A stretch of DNA of 31,547 nucleotides from Chrysochromulina parva (Eukaryota; Haptophyta; Prymnesiales; Chrysochromulinaceae), in NCBI GenBank assembly GCA_002887195.1, contig PJAB01000265.1, positions 1-31,547 of the forward strand, written 5' to 3'. Under the pieces are notes generated by a model that worked only from the letters and a program-made list of their open reading frames with translations, was not told the DNA's origin and did no database searches. Below, in pieces: positions 9,080 through 17,952 of this stretch. Numbering within the stretch: position 1 is the first letter of the stretch; the number at the start of each line of letters is the position of its first letter. A program made the position numbers and the translations under genes.

Positions 9080-11047
9080 ATGGACGCTAGGGGGCTCGAG
9101 GTCACGGCGGAGGCTGCGACGGCGAATGAGCCTGTGGTGACGGCGGAGAATACTCTGGAGACTGCGCCGGCAGCATCTGCTCCGTCTTCAGCCCTCGCAT
9201 CCTCATCCGCATCCGCTCCAGCATCAGCTCCAGCACCCGCTCGCAGCTTTCAGGATCCTGAACAATCCGAAGACCAGCTATATATTCGCCTTCCTTCGTC
9301 AGTCCTCCGCCATGCCATGCGCGCGATGGAACTGGCCTCTGAGGACGGTGATTCCGCTGTCAAGCACGAGCTCGAGCTGCTTCTAGCTGCAGCGAGTAGG
9401 CCCCTTTTGGCCGACCCTCAGGTTTGGAGCAGGGGCAGTCGCCGCATCTCGTTTGCATCGGTGCTCGAAGAATCCAGTGAAGAGGGCAACGAAGAGGCGC
9501 TTGACGAGAGAGTCAAGGTCTGGCTGCGCGAGACGCTCACCAGCCCGAGCGGCGCCATCCAAGAGTCTGCCAGATCAGGGCTAGCGCCAGACGCTCGTCG
9601 ACAACGTGCACGTTCGAAGGAGCTTGCGAGTCCAACGTCATTGTGGGTGCTGCCGGGAGCCATGGCTATGGCCCTCAGCGGTGAGCTGTTCGACGACGAC
9701 GAGCCTCTCACGATCAGCGACAGTGCAAGGGCGGATGCGATGGCGTGCCTGGACACGTGGGACTATGACACGCTCGCGCTGCAGGAGGCCTCTGACGGAC
9801 ACGCCCTCCTCCTCGTTGGTGAGGCGCTCTTCGAATGGCACAAGCTGCACGAGCCTTGCCACGTTGACCGGGTGGTGTTGCATAAATTCCTGCGTGCCCT
9901 CGAGGCGTGCTACGGGGACCATGAGTACCACAATGCAATGCATGGCGCGGATGTCGCGCTAGGGGTGCACCATTTCATCGTCAAGTTTGGTGTGACGGCG
10001 CGCCTCACGAAGCTGGAATTGCTCGCCGCCCTCGTTGGGGCGCTCGTCCATGATTTCAACCACCCCGGCACGACCAACGGGCATGAGGTGCGGGCGAGGA
10101 CGGAGCGCGCGCGCACGCATACGGATGCGATCCTAGAGCGTCATCACCTGCACTCGACGTTCACACTGCTCGCGACGCCGGCGTTCGACCTCTTCGGCAA
10201 AATGCCAGCTGACGATCGGGAAACCTGCCGAAATCTCATTGTCGATATGGTCCTCGCGACCGACATGAAGATGCACAACGACATCATCTTCACCCTTTGC
10301 GCTCTGGCTGCCGAGCACGGTGCGGTTGCTGCCGAAGCTCCCCGCGGAGCCTCCGAAGGGTCATCCTCAGCATCCAATGGTGACTCACCGGAGAGCTCGC
10401 TTTCTCGACAAGCGCGGCGAACGCCTCCTTCTTCCTCATCGGCTTCTCGCCACAACAGCTCACATGAGGGGGAACAAGGAGGCGGTCGACTCCACGCCGA
10501 GAGGGCGGAGTGGGCCTCTCCCTTCCAGGCGCAGGCGCTGATGAAGTTGCCTCAGCTCCTGGCTGTGGCGATCAAATTTGCTGACCTCGGCCATTGCTTC
10601 AAGCCGTTTCACCTTCACAAGCAATGGGCGGAGCGGATCACGCACGAGTTCTGGGCGCTCGGCGACCGCGAGCGCCAGCTCGGCATCGCCGTCTCGCCGC
10701 TGTGCGACCGGGACAAGGACTCCAACGTGCCCGCGTCCCAGATTGGCTTCTTCAGAGGCATCTGCGTGCCATTCTACTCGGTCGTGGCGGACCTCATCGA
10801 CCCGACCATGCTGCCTTGGTTACGCGTGCAAGAAAATCTGCATTCGTGGGAGCTCGAGAACAGCGCCTTGAAGGACAAACTTCGCGCCACTGGGCAGCAG
10901 CAGGAGGCGAGCTCGGCGCGCACAGTATTAATTGATGCGTTGCGCCCGCTCTCCACGGATGATGCGATCGGTGCACCTGCTCCAGCACCAGCACCGGCAC
11001 CAGCACCAGCGGCACTTCTCAAACATTCTTCTACATCGATATCGTGA
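9080..11047 (+). CDS. 3',5'-cyclic-nucleotide phosphodiesterase (PDEase_I)
   Basis: This 655-aa protein hydrolyses cAMP and/or cGMP to the 5' monophosphate. The metal-binding HD-type signature is complete: YHNAMH (283-288), HDFNHPGTTN (324-333), ATDM (393-396), KFADLGH (499-505), the EFW..GDRE..LG..VSPLCDR block (523-544) and the glutamine in SQIGFF (Q554) that holds the purine. Residues 1-65 are a low-complexity Ala/Ser tail. A Ser-rich insertion (about 415-482) sits between the TDM and KFADLGH motifs, where animal PDEs are continuous. The C-terminus is an Ala-Pro repeat. No GAF, TM or REC domain is seen, so it looks cytosolic. cAMP or cGMP preference cannot be read. ATG 9080 was chosen because the frame further upstream offers only a GTG at 9050. 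Confidence 0.9.
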   Translation: MDARGLEVTAEAATANEPVVTAENTLETAPAASAPSSALASSSASAPASAPAPARSFQDPEQSEDQLYIRLPSSVLRHAMRAMELASEDGDSAVKHELELLLAAASRPLLADPQVWSRGSRRISFASVLEESSEEGNEEALDERVKVWLRETLTSPSGAIQESARSGLAPDARRQRARSKELASPTSLWVLPGAMAMALSGELFDDDEPLTISDSARADAMACLDTWDYDTLALQEASDGHALLLVGEALFEWHKLHEPCHVDRVVLHKFLRALEACYGDHEYHNAMHGADVALGVHHFIVKFGVTARLTKLELLAALVGALVHDFNHPGTTNGHEVRARTERARTHTDAILERHHLHSTFTLLATPAFDLFGKMPADDRETCRNLIVDMVLATDMKMHNDIIFTLCALAAEHGAVAAEAPRGASEGSSSASNGDSPESSLSRQARRTPPSSSSASRHNSSHEGEQGGGRLHAERAEWASPFQAQALMKLPQLLAVAIKFADLGHCFKPFHLHKQWAERITHEFWALGDRERQLGIAVSPLCDRDKDSNVPASQIGFFRGICVPFYSVVADLIDPTMLPWLRVQENLHSWELENSALKDKLRATGQQQEASSARTVLIDALRPLSTDDAIGAPAPAPAPAPAPAALLKHSSTSIS

Positions 11048-11954
11048 AAAGAGAGACACGGAATATGACGTGGCTGGCAGGTGGCGACCCTCATGAGCAT
11101 GGAACCTAGAACCACGACCTACCGAAGGTCATTCGCCACAAAGTGGGAAGAATCGTTGGGCAGCGGAAAGCCCCCTTCAGCGCAGGATGGCAGCGCTCGA
11201 CTGGCCGTGCTACATGATCAACTACATGCACAACGTAATGGGATCTACAATACGGAAACAGCCCCTCGGGGCGAGGGTTGAGAGCCCTCGGTTACAATGG
11301 AGTACAGTCACGCACACGTGTGTAACATGTGCGTGACTGGACTCCGCGGCGCATGTGCCGCTCGGCCTCGGGGACGCATAGGATGGCATGGGGATCTGGT
11401 ATGGGATGACCCATAGGACGCTTGGGGGTGCGGGGTTACGGTCTGTAACGGTCTGTATCGGTCGATCCCGCCGCGGATCCGCCCCCTGCACACCCGGCCG
11501 TGGCCCGTGCGGGCCGGAGCGTACGATGTGAGATGCTGTATGTGTGATGACCGTCCCGGAGTGTAGTGATTTTTATCTGAACAAGCTACCCGACGAAATG
11601 AAGGGACCCCTGGAGGTACGCGGTCGTGGTCCGTGAGCGTGTGACCGTGTGTCTGGTGTGTTTTCTCCACACAGCGCACAGCATGGCGAGGCGGCTCGCG
11701 CTCGGCGAGGGGAAACGGGAGAGGGGAGTGTGCAGTAGGACCAGTGTCGGGCTCTCTCACTCATTCACACATAACTCACCCATTCATACGTCCTTTGAGA
11801 CGGTGGTGTGGTGAGGGGACCGCGACGAAACCTGCCTCTGCCTTACTGTGAATGTCGACCCATTCACAATGAGAAACGGGGGGCTGGGTCGACGCTCGTA
11901 CGCACCTAGGATGCTAACGCTGAACGGCGACTCCGCGGCGTACGTCGAATCCGA
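11048..11954. promoter_or_regulatory. 0.9-kb intergenic region with several inverted repeats
   Basis: No convincing gene was found. Hairpin-forming repeats: 11272-11277/11285-11290 (CGAGGG/CCCTCG, 7-nt loop) and 11305-11318/11326-11339 (14-bp arms, one mismatch, core CAGTCACGCACA). Nearer the oxygenase start at 11955: TGTGAATG (11847-11854) and CATTCACA (11861-11868) form an 8-bp inverted repeat over TCGACC. It overlaps a second, longer inverted repeat, GTCGACCCA (11854-11862) with TGGGTCGAC (11885-11893). A further CATTCACA lies at 11762-11769. These are candidate regulatory sites about 60-190 bp upstream of the ATG. Confidence 0.4.
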
Positions 11955-12866
11955 ATGGGAGTGCGCATTACTTATCTGTGTGTGATCCTTTGCACGAGCT
12001 GCAACGGCATCGGCATCGGGATTGACCTTGCGCGCTACCCCATCGACTCGCCGACCTCGGATGAGTATTTGCAGATGGTGAATCGAGCTCGACGCTCACT
12101 CGCGGAGACGGGCTGCGCCTCATTCCCAGGATTCCTGACGGCCGAGGCAACGGCCGAGGCGGCTTCGGAGGCGGCGGCCAAGTCGCCGTCTGCATTCGTG
12201 ACCGATTCCACGCACAATGCATGGCAGCTGCCCGACGACGATCCAGCACGCCCGCCCGACGACGTGCGCAACGTTAGAATGCGCACACGGGTGGCATCGA
12301 CCGCATACGACGAGCTCGACGAGGGCGGCGCGCTCAAGCGGCTCTACCAGTACGACGAGTTCGTCCAGTTCGTGGGCGCGGTTACTTCGCAGCCGCGCCT
12401 CTACCGTCTGGCCGACCCACTCGGCGCGTGCTCCATCAACGTCTTCCGTCCTGGTTGGCACCACGCATGGCACTTTGACGAATCTGAGTTCACGACCACG
12501 CTTTCACTGCAGCAGGCCGAACGCGGCGGCGAGTTTGAGTTCACGCCGCCGCTCCGGCGCAGCCAGGCTGAGCTGGCCGAGCCGGCCGTCGCGCGCATCC
12601 TCAATGAGCGCAGCCCGTACAGGGTCAGCTGTGTGGTTGCGGACGCAGGCGGCGACGCAACGGCGCCACCGGTGACCACGGCACCCTTCGCGCCGGGCAC
12701 GCTGCAGATCTTTGCCGGGCGGTACTCGCTGCACCACGTCAAGCGCGTGGCCGATGACGCCACTCGGGAGCGCCTCGTCGCTGTCATGTGCTTCGCAACC
12801 GAGCCCGGCAAGGTCAACTCGGCCGAGGTGCAGCAGATGTTCTGGGGAAGGTCCGTTGAGGTATGA
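11955..12866 (+). CDS. Secreted or organellar 2OG-Fe(II) oxygenase
   Basis: 303 aa. The N-terminus (MGVRITYLCVILCTSC) resembles a signal peptide, so the protein probably enters the secretory pathway. The double-stranded beta-helix core has the iron triad HxD...H: H173 and D175 in AWHFDESEF, and H260 in GRYSLHHVKRV, followed by R273 (RERLVAV) as the likely 2-oxoglutarate anchor. The FTTTLSLQ..ERGGEFEF block and the PGTLQIFAGRYSLH block recall the branch of small 2OG enzymes that includes BesD/HalB-type amino-acid halogenases. The Asp is retained here, which in that family implies hydroxylation rather than halogenation. The substrate is unknown. The superfamily call is firm; the subgroup is inference from memory of the family. 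Confidence 0.8.
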   Translation: MGVRITYLCVILCTSCNGIGIGIDLARYPIDSPTSDEYLQMVNRARRSLAETGCASFPGFLTAEATAEAASEAAAKSPSAFVTDSTHNAWQLPDDDPARPPDDVRNVRMRTRVASTAYDELDEGGALKRLYQYDEFVQFVGAVTSQPRLYRLADPLGACSINVFRPGWHHAWHFDESEFTTTLSLQQAERGGEFEFTPPLRRSQAELAEPAVARILNERSPYRVSCVVADAGGDATAPPVTTAPFAPGTLQIFAGRYSLHHVKRVADDATRERLVAVMCFATEPGKVNSAEVQQMFWGRSVEV

Positions 12867-12998
12867 GATTGCGGTCTCGATGAAACGGCGGACCGGATAT
12901 TCCTGTGTGAGAGCACAGAGGTCAGAGCAGTGCGTCAGTTTCGAGGTTGAGATGCACCGCGTTTGCCTTTTGCGGAGTCTCTTGATGGTTAACCCGTG

Positions 12999-13060
12999 CT
13001 TGCATGTTCTTGACTTGACTTCAAGTCAGCGACCTGGGTTGACTTGACGTGCAATGCAAG
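12999..13060. promoter_or_regulatory. TGACTTGA cluster upstream of SAM gene
   Basis: TGACTTGA at 13011-13018 is followed after CT by its reverse complement TCAAGTCA (13021-13028) and again by TGACTTGA at 13040-13047. The cluster is framed by CTTGCAT (12999-13005) and ATGCAAG (13054-13060). It lies 60-120 bp upstream of the ATG at 13119 and is a plausible dimeric transcription-factor site. Confidence 0.4.
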
Positions 13061-13118
13061 TTTGTTTGACGGTTTCGTCGCATGACGCAGGGAGATCGAC
13101 CGGCTCCACGTGTCACCC

Positions 13119-13965
13119 ATGTCAATGCGGGCAAACCGGCTGGTGCGCAGCGTCTTCTTGATGCTGCTGATGATATCCGTCGCGACTGTGGTCGCGGCAG
13201 AAGAGGCGGCCGCTGAGCCTGTGCCCGAAGCGAAGCCCGAGGCGGCCGGTGAGGCGGCTGCTGCGGAGGCCTCGCCCGCTGCTGAGGCCTCGCCAGAGCC
13301 CGAGCTGCCGCCGCTCGACTGCAAGACGCACGAGCTGCTCGAAAAGGTGGACACTTGGTCAATCGACTGCGTTGCCATGTGGCTCGCGAATCTCGGCTTC
13401 CCGGAGCTGCGCACCGCGTTCACGGGCAACAAGATGGACGGCGTTGCGCTCAAGTCGCTGACGATGGAGAAGCTCGCGGAGGACTATGGCGTCAGCGAGG
13501 AAGATCAGCGCAAGAAGATCTACTACAACCTCAAAGACGTGCTGCGCAAGGATAATGCGGCGGGCAACACGAACCACTACTCGCAGATGTTTTTCTGGCT
13601 GCTGCCGCTGCTCGGCATCTACAAGTATCTCACGCTGCGGTATGAGAAGCAGATCGAGAAGGCAATGAAGAAGTACAAGAAGTGGCAGGACGCGCGGAAC
13701 CCGCCCGCGCCCGTCGAGATCAAGACGTTCGATGACGGCACCAACGAGTGGACGCGGGGGCTCAATAGGGATGTCAATCTTGGGCCGAAGAAGACCAAGG
13801 CGGAGAAGGACGAGGTAAGCTACTGCTTACGCCGCCGCACCAATCTGCCGCCGCACTATCGCTGCGAGGTCGCGTCTCGTAGCACGAGCCCGTGTGCTGA
13901 CCTGCCTGTGCGCTCCCTTACAGGAGAAGAAGGCCAAGAAGATCAAGACGCCGAAGGCGGAATGA
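13119..13965 (+). CDS. Signal peptide-SAM domain-TM protein, STIM-like layout
   Basis: Join 13119..13814 and 13924..13965 (245 aa). The intron is GTAAGC...CTTACAG, 109 bp, phase 0. The retained-intron frame would add an unrelated tail. Residues 1-27 are a clear signal peptide (RSVFLMLLMISVATVVAA). An acidic Ala/Glu/Pro-rich spacer (28-66) follows. Residues about 76-143 are a SAM domain (WSIDCVAMWLANLGFPEL..AFTGNKMDG..LKSLTMEKLAEDYGV). One TM helix spans about 155-173 (QMFFWLLPLLGIYKYLTL), then a Lys-rich tail (YEKQIEKAMKKYKKW ... EKKAKKIKTPKAE). Predicted topology: SAM in the ER lumen, basic tail in the cytosol. This is the order seen in STIM calcium sensors, but I see no EF-hand and no long CAD coiled coil, so function is not assigned. 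An upstream GTG (13110) is in frame but is an unlikely start. Confidence 0.8.
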
Positions 13966-14350
13966 GAGCATGCATGCTGCGACGTACTCCGTTCTTGATC
14001 TTGTACTGTTTCCAGCTCTCTCCGAGCTGATTCGCTCGTAAAATGTACTATACAAAGGTCGACCCCCAAAGTATTAGTATACGGTCGCACACATAGCATG
14101 ACGGAGCGAAGAGAGAGAGTTTTTGTTGCGCGCGGGGTTCTCTTCATACTTCAAATGCAATTTACACGCGGGGTGCGCCGCGCCGCACCCCGCGCCGGTA
14201 CTCGCGGGAAGCAAAACACGCGCGGTGTGGGTGTACCGCGGTCGGACGCGGCCGCCGCGCCAGGATAGCCGGCTTTAACCGCGACCCCGCACCCGGCGCC
14301 CCGGAACATCCGTCGTAGCGTCGAAGCCGCTAGCGCGCCGCGCTCCTCGT
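13966..14350. other. Intergenic region between convergent genes, with strong GC hairpin
   Basis: This holds the 3' flanks of the SAM gene (plus) and the kelch gene (minus). A perfect 11-bp inverted repeat, CGCGGGGTGCG (14167-14177) and CGCACCCCGCG (14184-14194), with a 6-nt loop, sits in the middle and could form a very stable stem. The rest is GC-rich and unassigned. Confidence 0.6.
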
Positions 14351-15967
14351 TCATTCGGGCGGCGGAGCGTGCAGCGTATCGATGTGCTCGGCGAGCGCAT
14401 GCACGGCTCGCCGGAGGGAGTCTATCTCCGCGTGCATCGCTCCCTTGTCGGCCTCGCGCTCCTGCGCGCCGAGCCTCCGCAGCTTCGCGACCTCCGCCTT
14501 GAGCACATCCAGCTGAGCCTTAGTGGCGAGAGCTTCGACATCGAGCCCGCCGTGCTCTCCCGGCAGGCTTGCGCCCACGAGGGTCTTGAGCTTGCCTAGC
14601 TCGCGCCCCATGAGCTCATTCGACATGCGCAGCCGTGCGACCTCGCCCCGCATCCGCTGCAGCTCCTCTTCATGGCGCGCTTCGAGGCGCTCCATCATCT
14701 CCTCGAGGCGAGCCTCGTGCGCACCATGGCCGCCCGCGTCACTGCCGAAGCCGTGCCCATGGGCGCGGAGCAGAGGCACGCCGGCACCGCCCTCGAAGGT
14801 GGCCAGCGCGCCGCCGCCAGCGCCGCCCGCGCTCGCCGGCACGGCGTTCAGCGTGCCCCCAGGCAAACGCTTCGCCTTCACATCGTGCGCGCCGCCCGCA
14901 CCCTCCAAGCGCAGCCACTCGGAGGTATCGATCTCCAGAAGCTCGGACGAGGTGTGTGTGCCCTCCCAGCCGCCAAAGAGGAGCAGCCGCGTGCCTGCGC
15001 CGCGCGCGGCTGCGAGCCGCCGCTTGCGTGGCAGCTTCGCGCTGTCGCCGTGCAGCGCCACTCGCCACGTACAGCTCGCGGTGTCCATCACCAGAACGTC
15101 GTTGTAGAGAGCGTCGCGCGTGGAGCCGCCGAAGAAGAAGATCTTGTCGGCGGTGAGGCAGGCGGCGTGGTAGGCGATTGGCGGCAGCGGCGGGCTCACC
15201 TCCGGCCGCCACCAAGTCCACGACTCGGTGTCCAGCACGTGCACGTCGTTCAGCTCGGCGGCGGCCGCGGTCGGATCGTTGAGCGGCACGTCGCCCACGC
15301 CGCCCACGACGAAGAAGAGCTTGTTGACGAGAGTCCCGGAGGCGCCGCAGCGCGCCGAGGGCGGGGTGCCGTTGGCGAGCGGCTGCGACCAAGTCCAGCT
15401 CTCCGTGTTCAGTGCGTGCAGGTCCTCGAGGCTTGTTGTGCCGTCGTTGCCGCCGAGCACGAGCAGCGAGCCTCGAGCGAGGCAGGCGCAGTGGTAGTAG
15501 CGCGGCGACGGCGCCCGGCCGCGCACGGTCGGTTTGCTCCAGTGGTTGTCGGCCGTGTCGAAGAGCTGCACGTCGTTGAAGCGGCGCGAGCTGTTGGCGC
15601 CGCCGAAGACGAGCAGGTGTGCGGGCACGCCGAGCGCAGTCGCGGAGTGGCCTGCGCGCGCGGGCGGCGAGAGGCCCGTGTGCACGAGCTGCGACCAGAT
15701 GCCTGATTGCGTGTCGAAGGCATACAGGTCGTTGAGCACGCGCGCGCCATCGAAGCCGCCGAAGACGTACAGGCGCGCGCCCATGGACGTTAGGCTGTGC
15801 GACTCGCGAGGCGAAGGCAAGACGCCAGTGGCGGGCACCTTGCGTACAGCCTTGGCAGCCTCAGCGGAAGAGGCGGCGCCAATGGACTGCGACTCCTCCC
15901 TCGTGACCACACGCGACACGAGCTCGCCGGCGCCTTGCCACAAAGAGGAGACGGAAGCCATTGGCAT
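14351..15967 (-). CDS. Kelch-repeat protein with C-terminal coiled coil
   Basis: 538 aa from ATG 15967; a second ATG lies at 15961, and the more upstream GTG is ignored. At least six kelch units run from about residue 48 to 375: the pattern hydrophobic-GG...N(D/E)(L/V)..(F/L/M)DT...W recurs (LYVFGGFDG..LNDLYAFDT; LLVFGGANS..FNDVQLFDT; LLVLGGNDG..LEDLHALNT; FFVVGG..LNDVHVLDT; IFFFGGSTR..YNDVLVMDT; LLLFGGWEG..SSELLEIDT), consistent with a six-bladed propeller. A Gly/Ala-rich linker follows, then a long heptad coiled coil (about 425-535) rich in E/R/L. Kelch-coiled-coil proteins are usually scaffolds (the layout recalls acyl-CoA-binding/kelch and Tea1-like proteins), but no specific orthology is visible. 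It shares a divergent promoter with the WIPI gene. Confidence 0.85.
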   Translation of the reverse strand: MPMASVSSLWQGAGELVSRVVTREESQSIGAASSAEAAKAVRKVPATGVLPSPRESHSLTSMGARLYVFGGFDGARVLNDLYAFDTQSGIWSQLVHTGLSPPARAGHSATALGVPAHLLVFGGANSSRRFNDVQLFDTADNHWSKPTVRGRAPSPRYYHCACLARGSLLVLGGNDGTTSLEDLHALNTESWTWSQPLANGTPPSARCGASGTLVNKLFFVVGGVGDVPLNDPTAAAAELNDVHVLDTESWTWWRPEVSPPLPPIAYHAACLTADKIFFFGGSTRDALYNDVLVMDTASCTWRVALHGDSAKLPRKRRLAAARGAGTRLLLFGGWEGTHTSSELLEIDTSEWLRLEGAGGAHDVKAKRLPGGTLNAVPASAGGAGGGALATFEGGAGVPLLRAHGHGFGSDAGGHGAHEARLEEMMERLEARHEEELQRMRGEVARLRMSNELMGRELGKLKTLVGASLPGEHGGLDVEALATKAQLDVLKAEVAKLRRLGAQEREADKGAMHAEIDSLRRAVHALAEHIDTLHAPPPE

Positions 15968-16231
15968 TTGGCCAACGAAAACCCTCTCCACGAGTATTCA
16001 CAAACCTTCAAATTCACGCTCTTCTCGACCCACGGATCATGACAGAGTTGACGGCCTGCACGCAGTTTCGATCTCCACTAGAAACGATGATTGCACCTTT
16101 CATCGCGAACGGCAATTCCGAAGGGGAGACGGAAAAGTGCCTTGGTGCGAGAGGGCGTCGACTTGCCGCTCCCGTCGCGCGACCAAAGCTAAAACGCGTC
16201 GGCGGAAAAGGGAGCGGACAGTGCAGGCGTC
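15968..16231. promoter_or_regulatory. Putative bidirectional promoter (kelch / WIPI)
   Basis: A gap of 264 bp separates divergent start codons. It is less GC-rich than its flanks and includes AT-rich patches near 15995-16020. No core element was recognised. Confidence 0.35.
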
Positions 16232-17353
16232 ATGATGCGCCTGGACACCGCATCTACCAGCGAGCTGCTGTACGTGGGCTTCAACCAGGACAAGGGCTGC
16301 TTCGCATGCGGCACCGACTCGGGCTTCCGCATCTTCAACTGCGACCCTTTCAAGCAGACGTACCGGCGCGACTTTGCAAACGGCGGCATTGGCATCGTTG
16401 AGATGCTCTTCCGATGCAACATCCTTGCGCTCGTGGGCGGCGGTCGCAACCCACGCTATCCGCCCAACAAGGTCATGATCTGGGACGACCACCAGAACCG
16501 CTGCATCGGCGAGCTCTCCTTCCGCTCGGAGGTGAAGGCGGTGCGCATGTCACGCGAGCGCGTCGTTGTCGTGCTCGAGTACAAGATCTACGTGTACAAC
16601 TTTGCCGACCTGAACCTGCTGAACACGGTCGAGACCGTTTCCAATCCTAAGGGCCTCTGCTCGCTGTGCGCCGACTCGCGGCTGTGCGTGCTCGCGTGCC
16701 CCGGCCTACAGAAGGGGCACCTGCGCGTCGAGCTCTTTGACATGTCGCGCTCGACGCTCATCAACGCGTGCGAGTCGGCGCTCTCGTGCCTCGCGCTCAA
16801 CACCGACGGCTCACGGCTCGCAACAGCGTCCGAGCGCGGCACCCTCGTGCGCGTCTGGGACACGCGCTCGGGCCAGCGGCTCGCCGAGCTGCGCCGGGGC
16901 GCAGAGCCCGCCGAGATCCAGTGCCTCTCCTTCAACCTCGACTCGAGCTACCTGCTCGTATCGTCGGATCACGGCACGATCCACATCTTCAAGCTCAGTG
17001 AAGACGTGGACGCCACCGCCGCCGCCGCCGCCGCCGCCACCGGCGCCGCCCCCGAGACTGTCTCCGGCAACGCACGCTCCGCCTTCTCCTTCCTGGGGAA
17101 CCTGCTGCCGCGCGCGATCACGCCGAGTTACATCCAGTCCCAGTGGTCCTTTGCACAGTTCCGACTGCCAGGCTCCGAGAAGACGCCGACGCGCTCGATC
17201 GCCGCCTTCGGCGGCCAGGACCGCGAGACGTTCCTCGTCGTATGCGCAGACGGAACCTTCTTCAAGTGCCGCTTCGACGCTCTCAAGGGTGGTGAGTGCG
17301 AGCGCGAAGACTGGCAGCGGTTCCTCTTCAATGAGGACGAGGCGGCCCAGTGA
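16232..17353 (+). CDS. PROPPIN autophagy protein, WIPI3/4 (WDR45) type
   Basis: A 373-aa, seven-bladed WD-type beta-propeller, full length for the family. The diagnostic phosphoinositide-binding motif is LRRG (220-223) in LAELRRGAEPAEIQCLSFN; the Leu form and the following residues are typical of the WDR45/WDR45B branch rather than the FRRG of Atg18/WIPI1-2. Other family blocks: GFNQDKGCFACGTDSGFRIF (16-35), GGGRNPRYPPNKVMIWDD (69-86), LATASERGTLVRVWDT (196-211) and YLLVSSDHGTIHIF (240-253). A poly-Ala stretch (about 261-270) lies in the blade-6 loop, the variable membrane-inserting loop. It would bind PI3P/PI(3,5)P2 on autophagosomal membranes and recruit ATG2. A single exon; ATGATG at the start. 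Confidence 0.92.
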   Translation: MMRLDTASTSELLYVGFNQDKGCFACGTDSGFRIFNCDPFKQTYRRDFANGGIGIVEMLFRCNILALVGGGRNPRYPPNKVMIWDDHQNRCIGELSFRSEVKAVRMSRERVVVVLEYKIYVYNFADLNLLNTVETVSNPKGLCSLCADSRLCVLACPGLQKGHLRVELFDMSRSTLINACESALSCLALNTDGSRLATASERGTLVRVWDTRSGQRLAELRRGAEPAEIQCLSFNLDSSYLLVSSDHGTIHIFKLSEDVDATAAAAAAATGAAPETVSGNARSAFSFLGNLLPRAITPSYIQSQWSFAQFRLPGSEKTPTRSIAAFGGQDRETFLVVCADGTFFKCRFDALKGGECEREDWQRFLFNEDEAAQ

Positions 17354-17500
17354 GGTCGCCGCCAGCATCGGGAGGGGCGCCGCGATCAGACCTCGACCCC
17401 CCTTACCCCCACGCTCGTCGAGGATACTGTCCGGGCGACACCTTGCCGGCCGGCGAGGATCGTGGATGAAGCATGAGTAGAAAAGTTTGTCTTTTGTCTT

Positions 17501-17850
17501 TTGGCGTCGAACGTGGTCCTCGTCGTGGCCGACCCCTTATCGCTTATGGCGGGAGCCGGCCGCGCCCGCCCCCCTTTGAGGGGGAGGGTGGTGACGATAT
17601 TTGGGCATCATGCATCTCACATCGATCATGTCACATGTGCTCACGGGCCGGCGAGCGGCTGGCTCGGCGGCGCGCTGCGACCGCCGGACCATCGAGAAGA
17701 CGACTGTGCTCGAACTGCCCACCGTGCTACACAAAGCTGTGCCTGTGCGGCCACAGCCTCGGCGGTGGCCTCGCCGCACTGATGGCGGTGCTCATCGGGC
17801 CTATGCTACGGAAACGCTACGGGTGGCGGCTGGCGGGGTGGCGAGGCCCC
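17501..17850 (+). pseudogene. Frame-broken class 3 lipase (DAG lipase-like) remnant
   Basis: Lipase class 3 blocks appear in order but in changing frames. Frame 2: NVVLVVADPLSLM (from 17510), where families have a VVVIRGT.S...D strand-loop. Frame 1: PFEGEGGDD (from 17572). Frame 3: GIMHLTSIMSHVLTG and ELPTVLHK (17604-17735), like the VH.GM...L and lid helices. Frame 1 again: LCLCGHSLGGGLAALMAVL (17737-17793), with the nucleophile elbow GHSLGG (Ser codon 17755-17757). The VLHK and CYTK readings overlap around CTACACAAAGCTG, consistent with a small deletion between short repeats. No good GT-AG pair reconciles the shifts, so I call it a pseudogene; an intron-rich live gene or sequencing indels are alternatives. 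Confidence 0.55.
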
Positions 17851-17952
17851 GCCCCTTGCCTGGGCGGCCGCGGCCTGATGGCTCATGGCAGGTCTCGAGC
17901 GGGGACGCGGGTCGCGGGGTCCCGATATCGATCGAAGAAACCCACGCGATAG

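Noticed and set aside
11308..11760. 150-codon minus-strand frame in the intergenic region
   Set aside because: His/Arg/Pro-rich random-like composition and no family motif; the region is better explained as regulatory DNA with inverted repeats.
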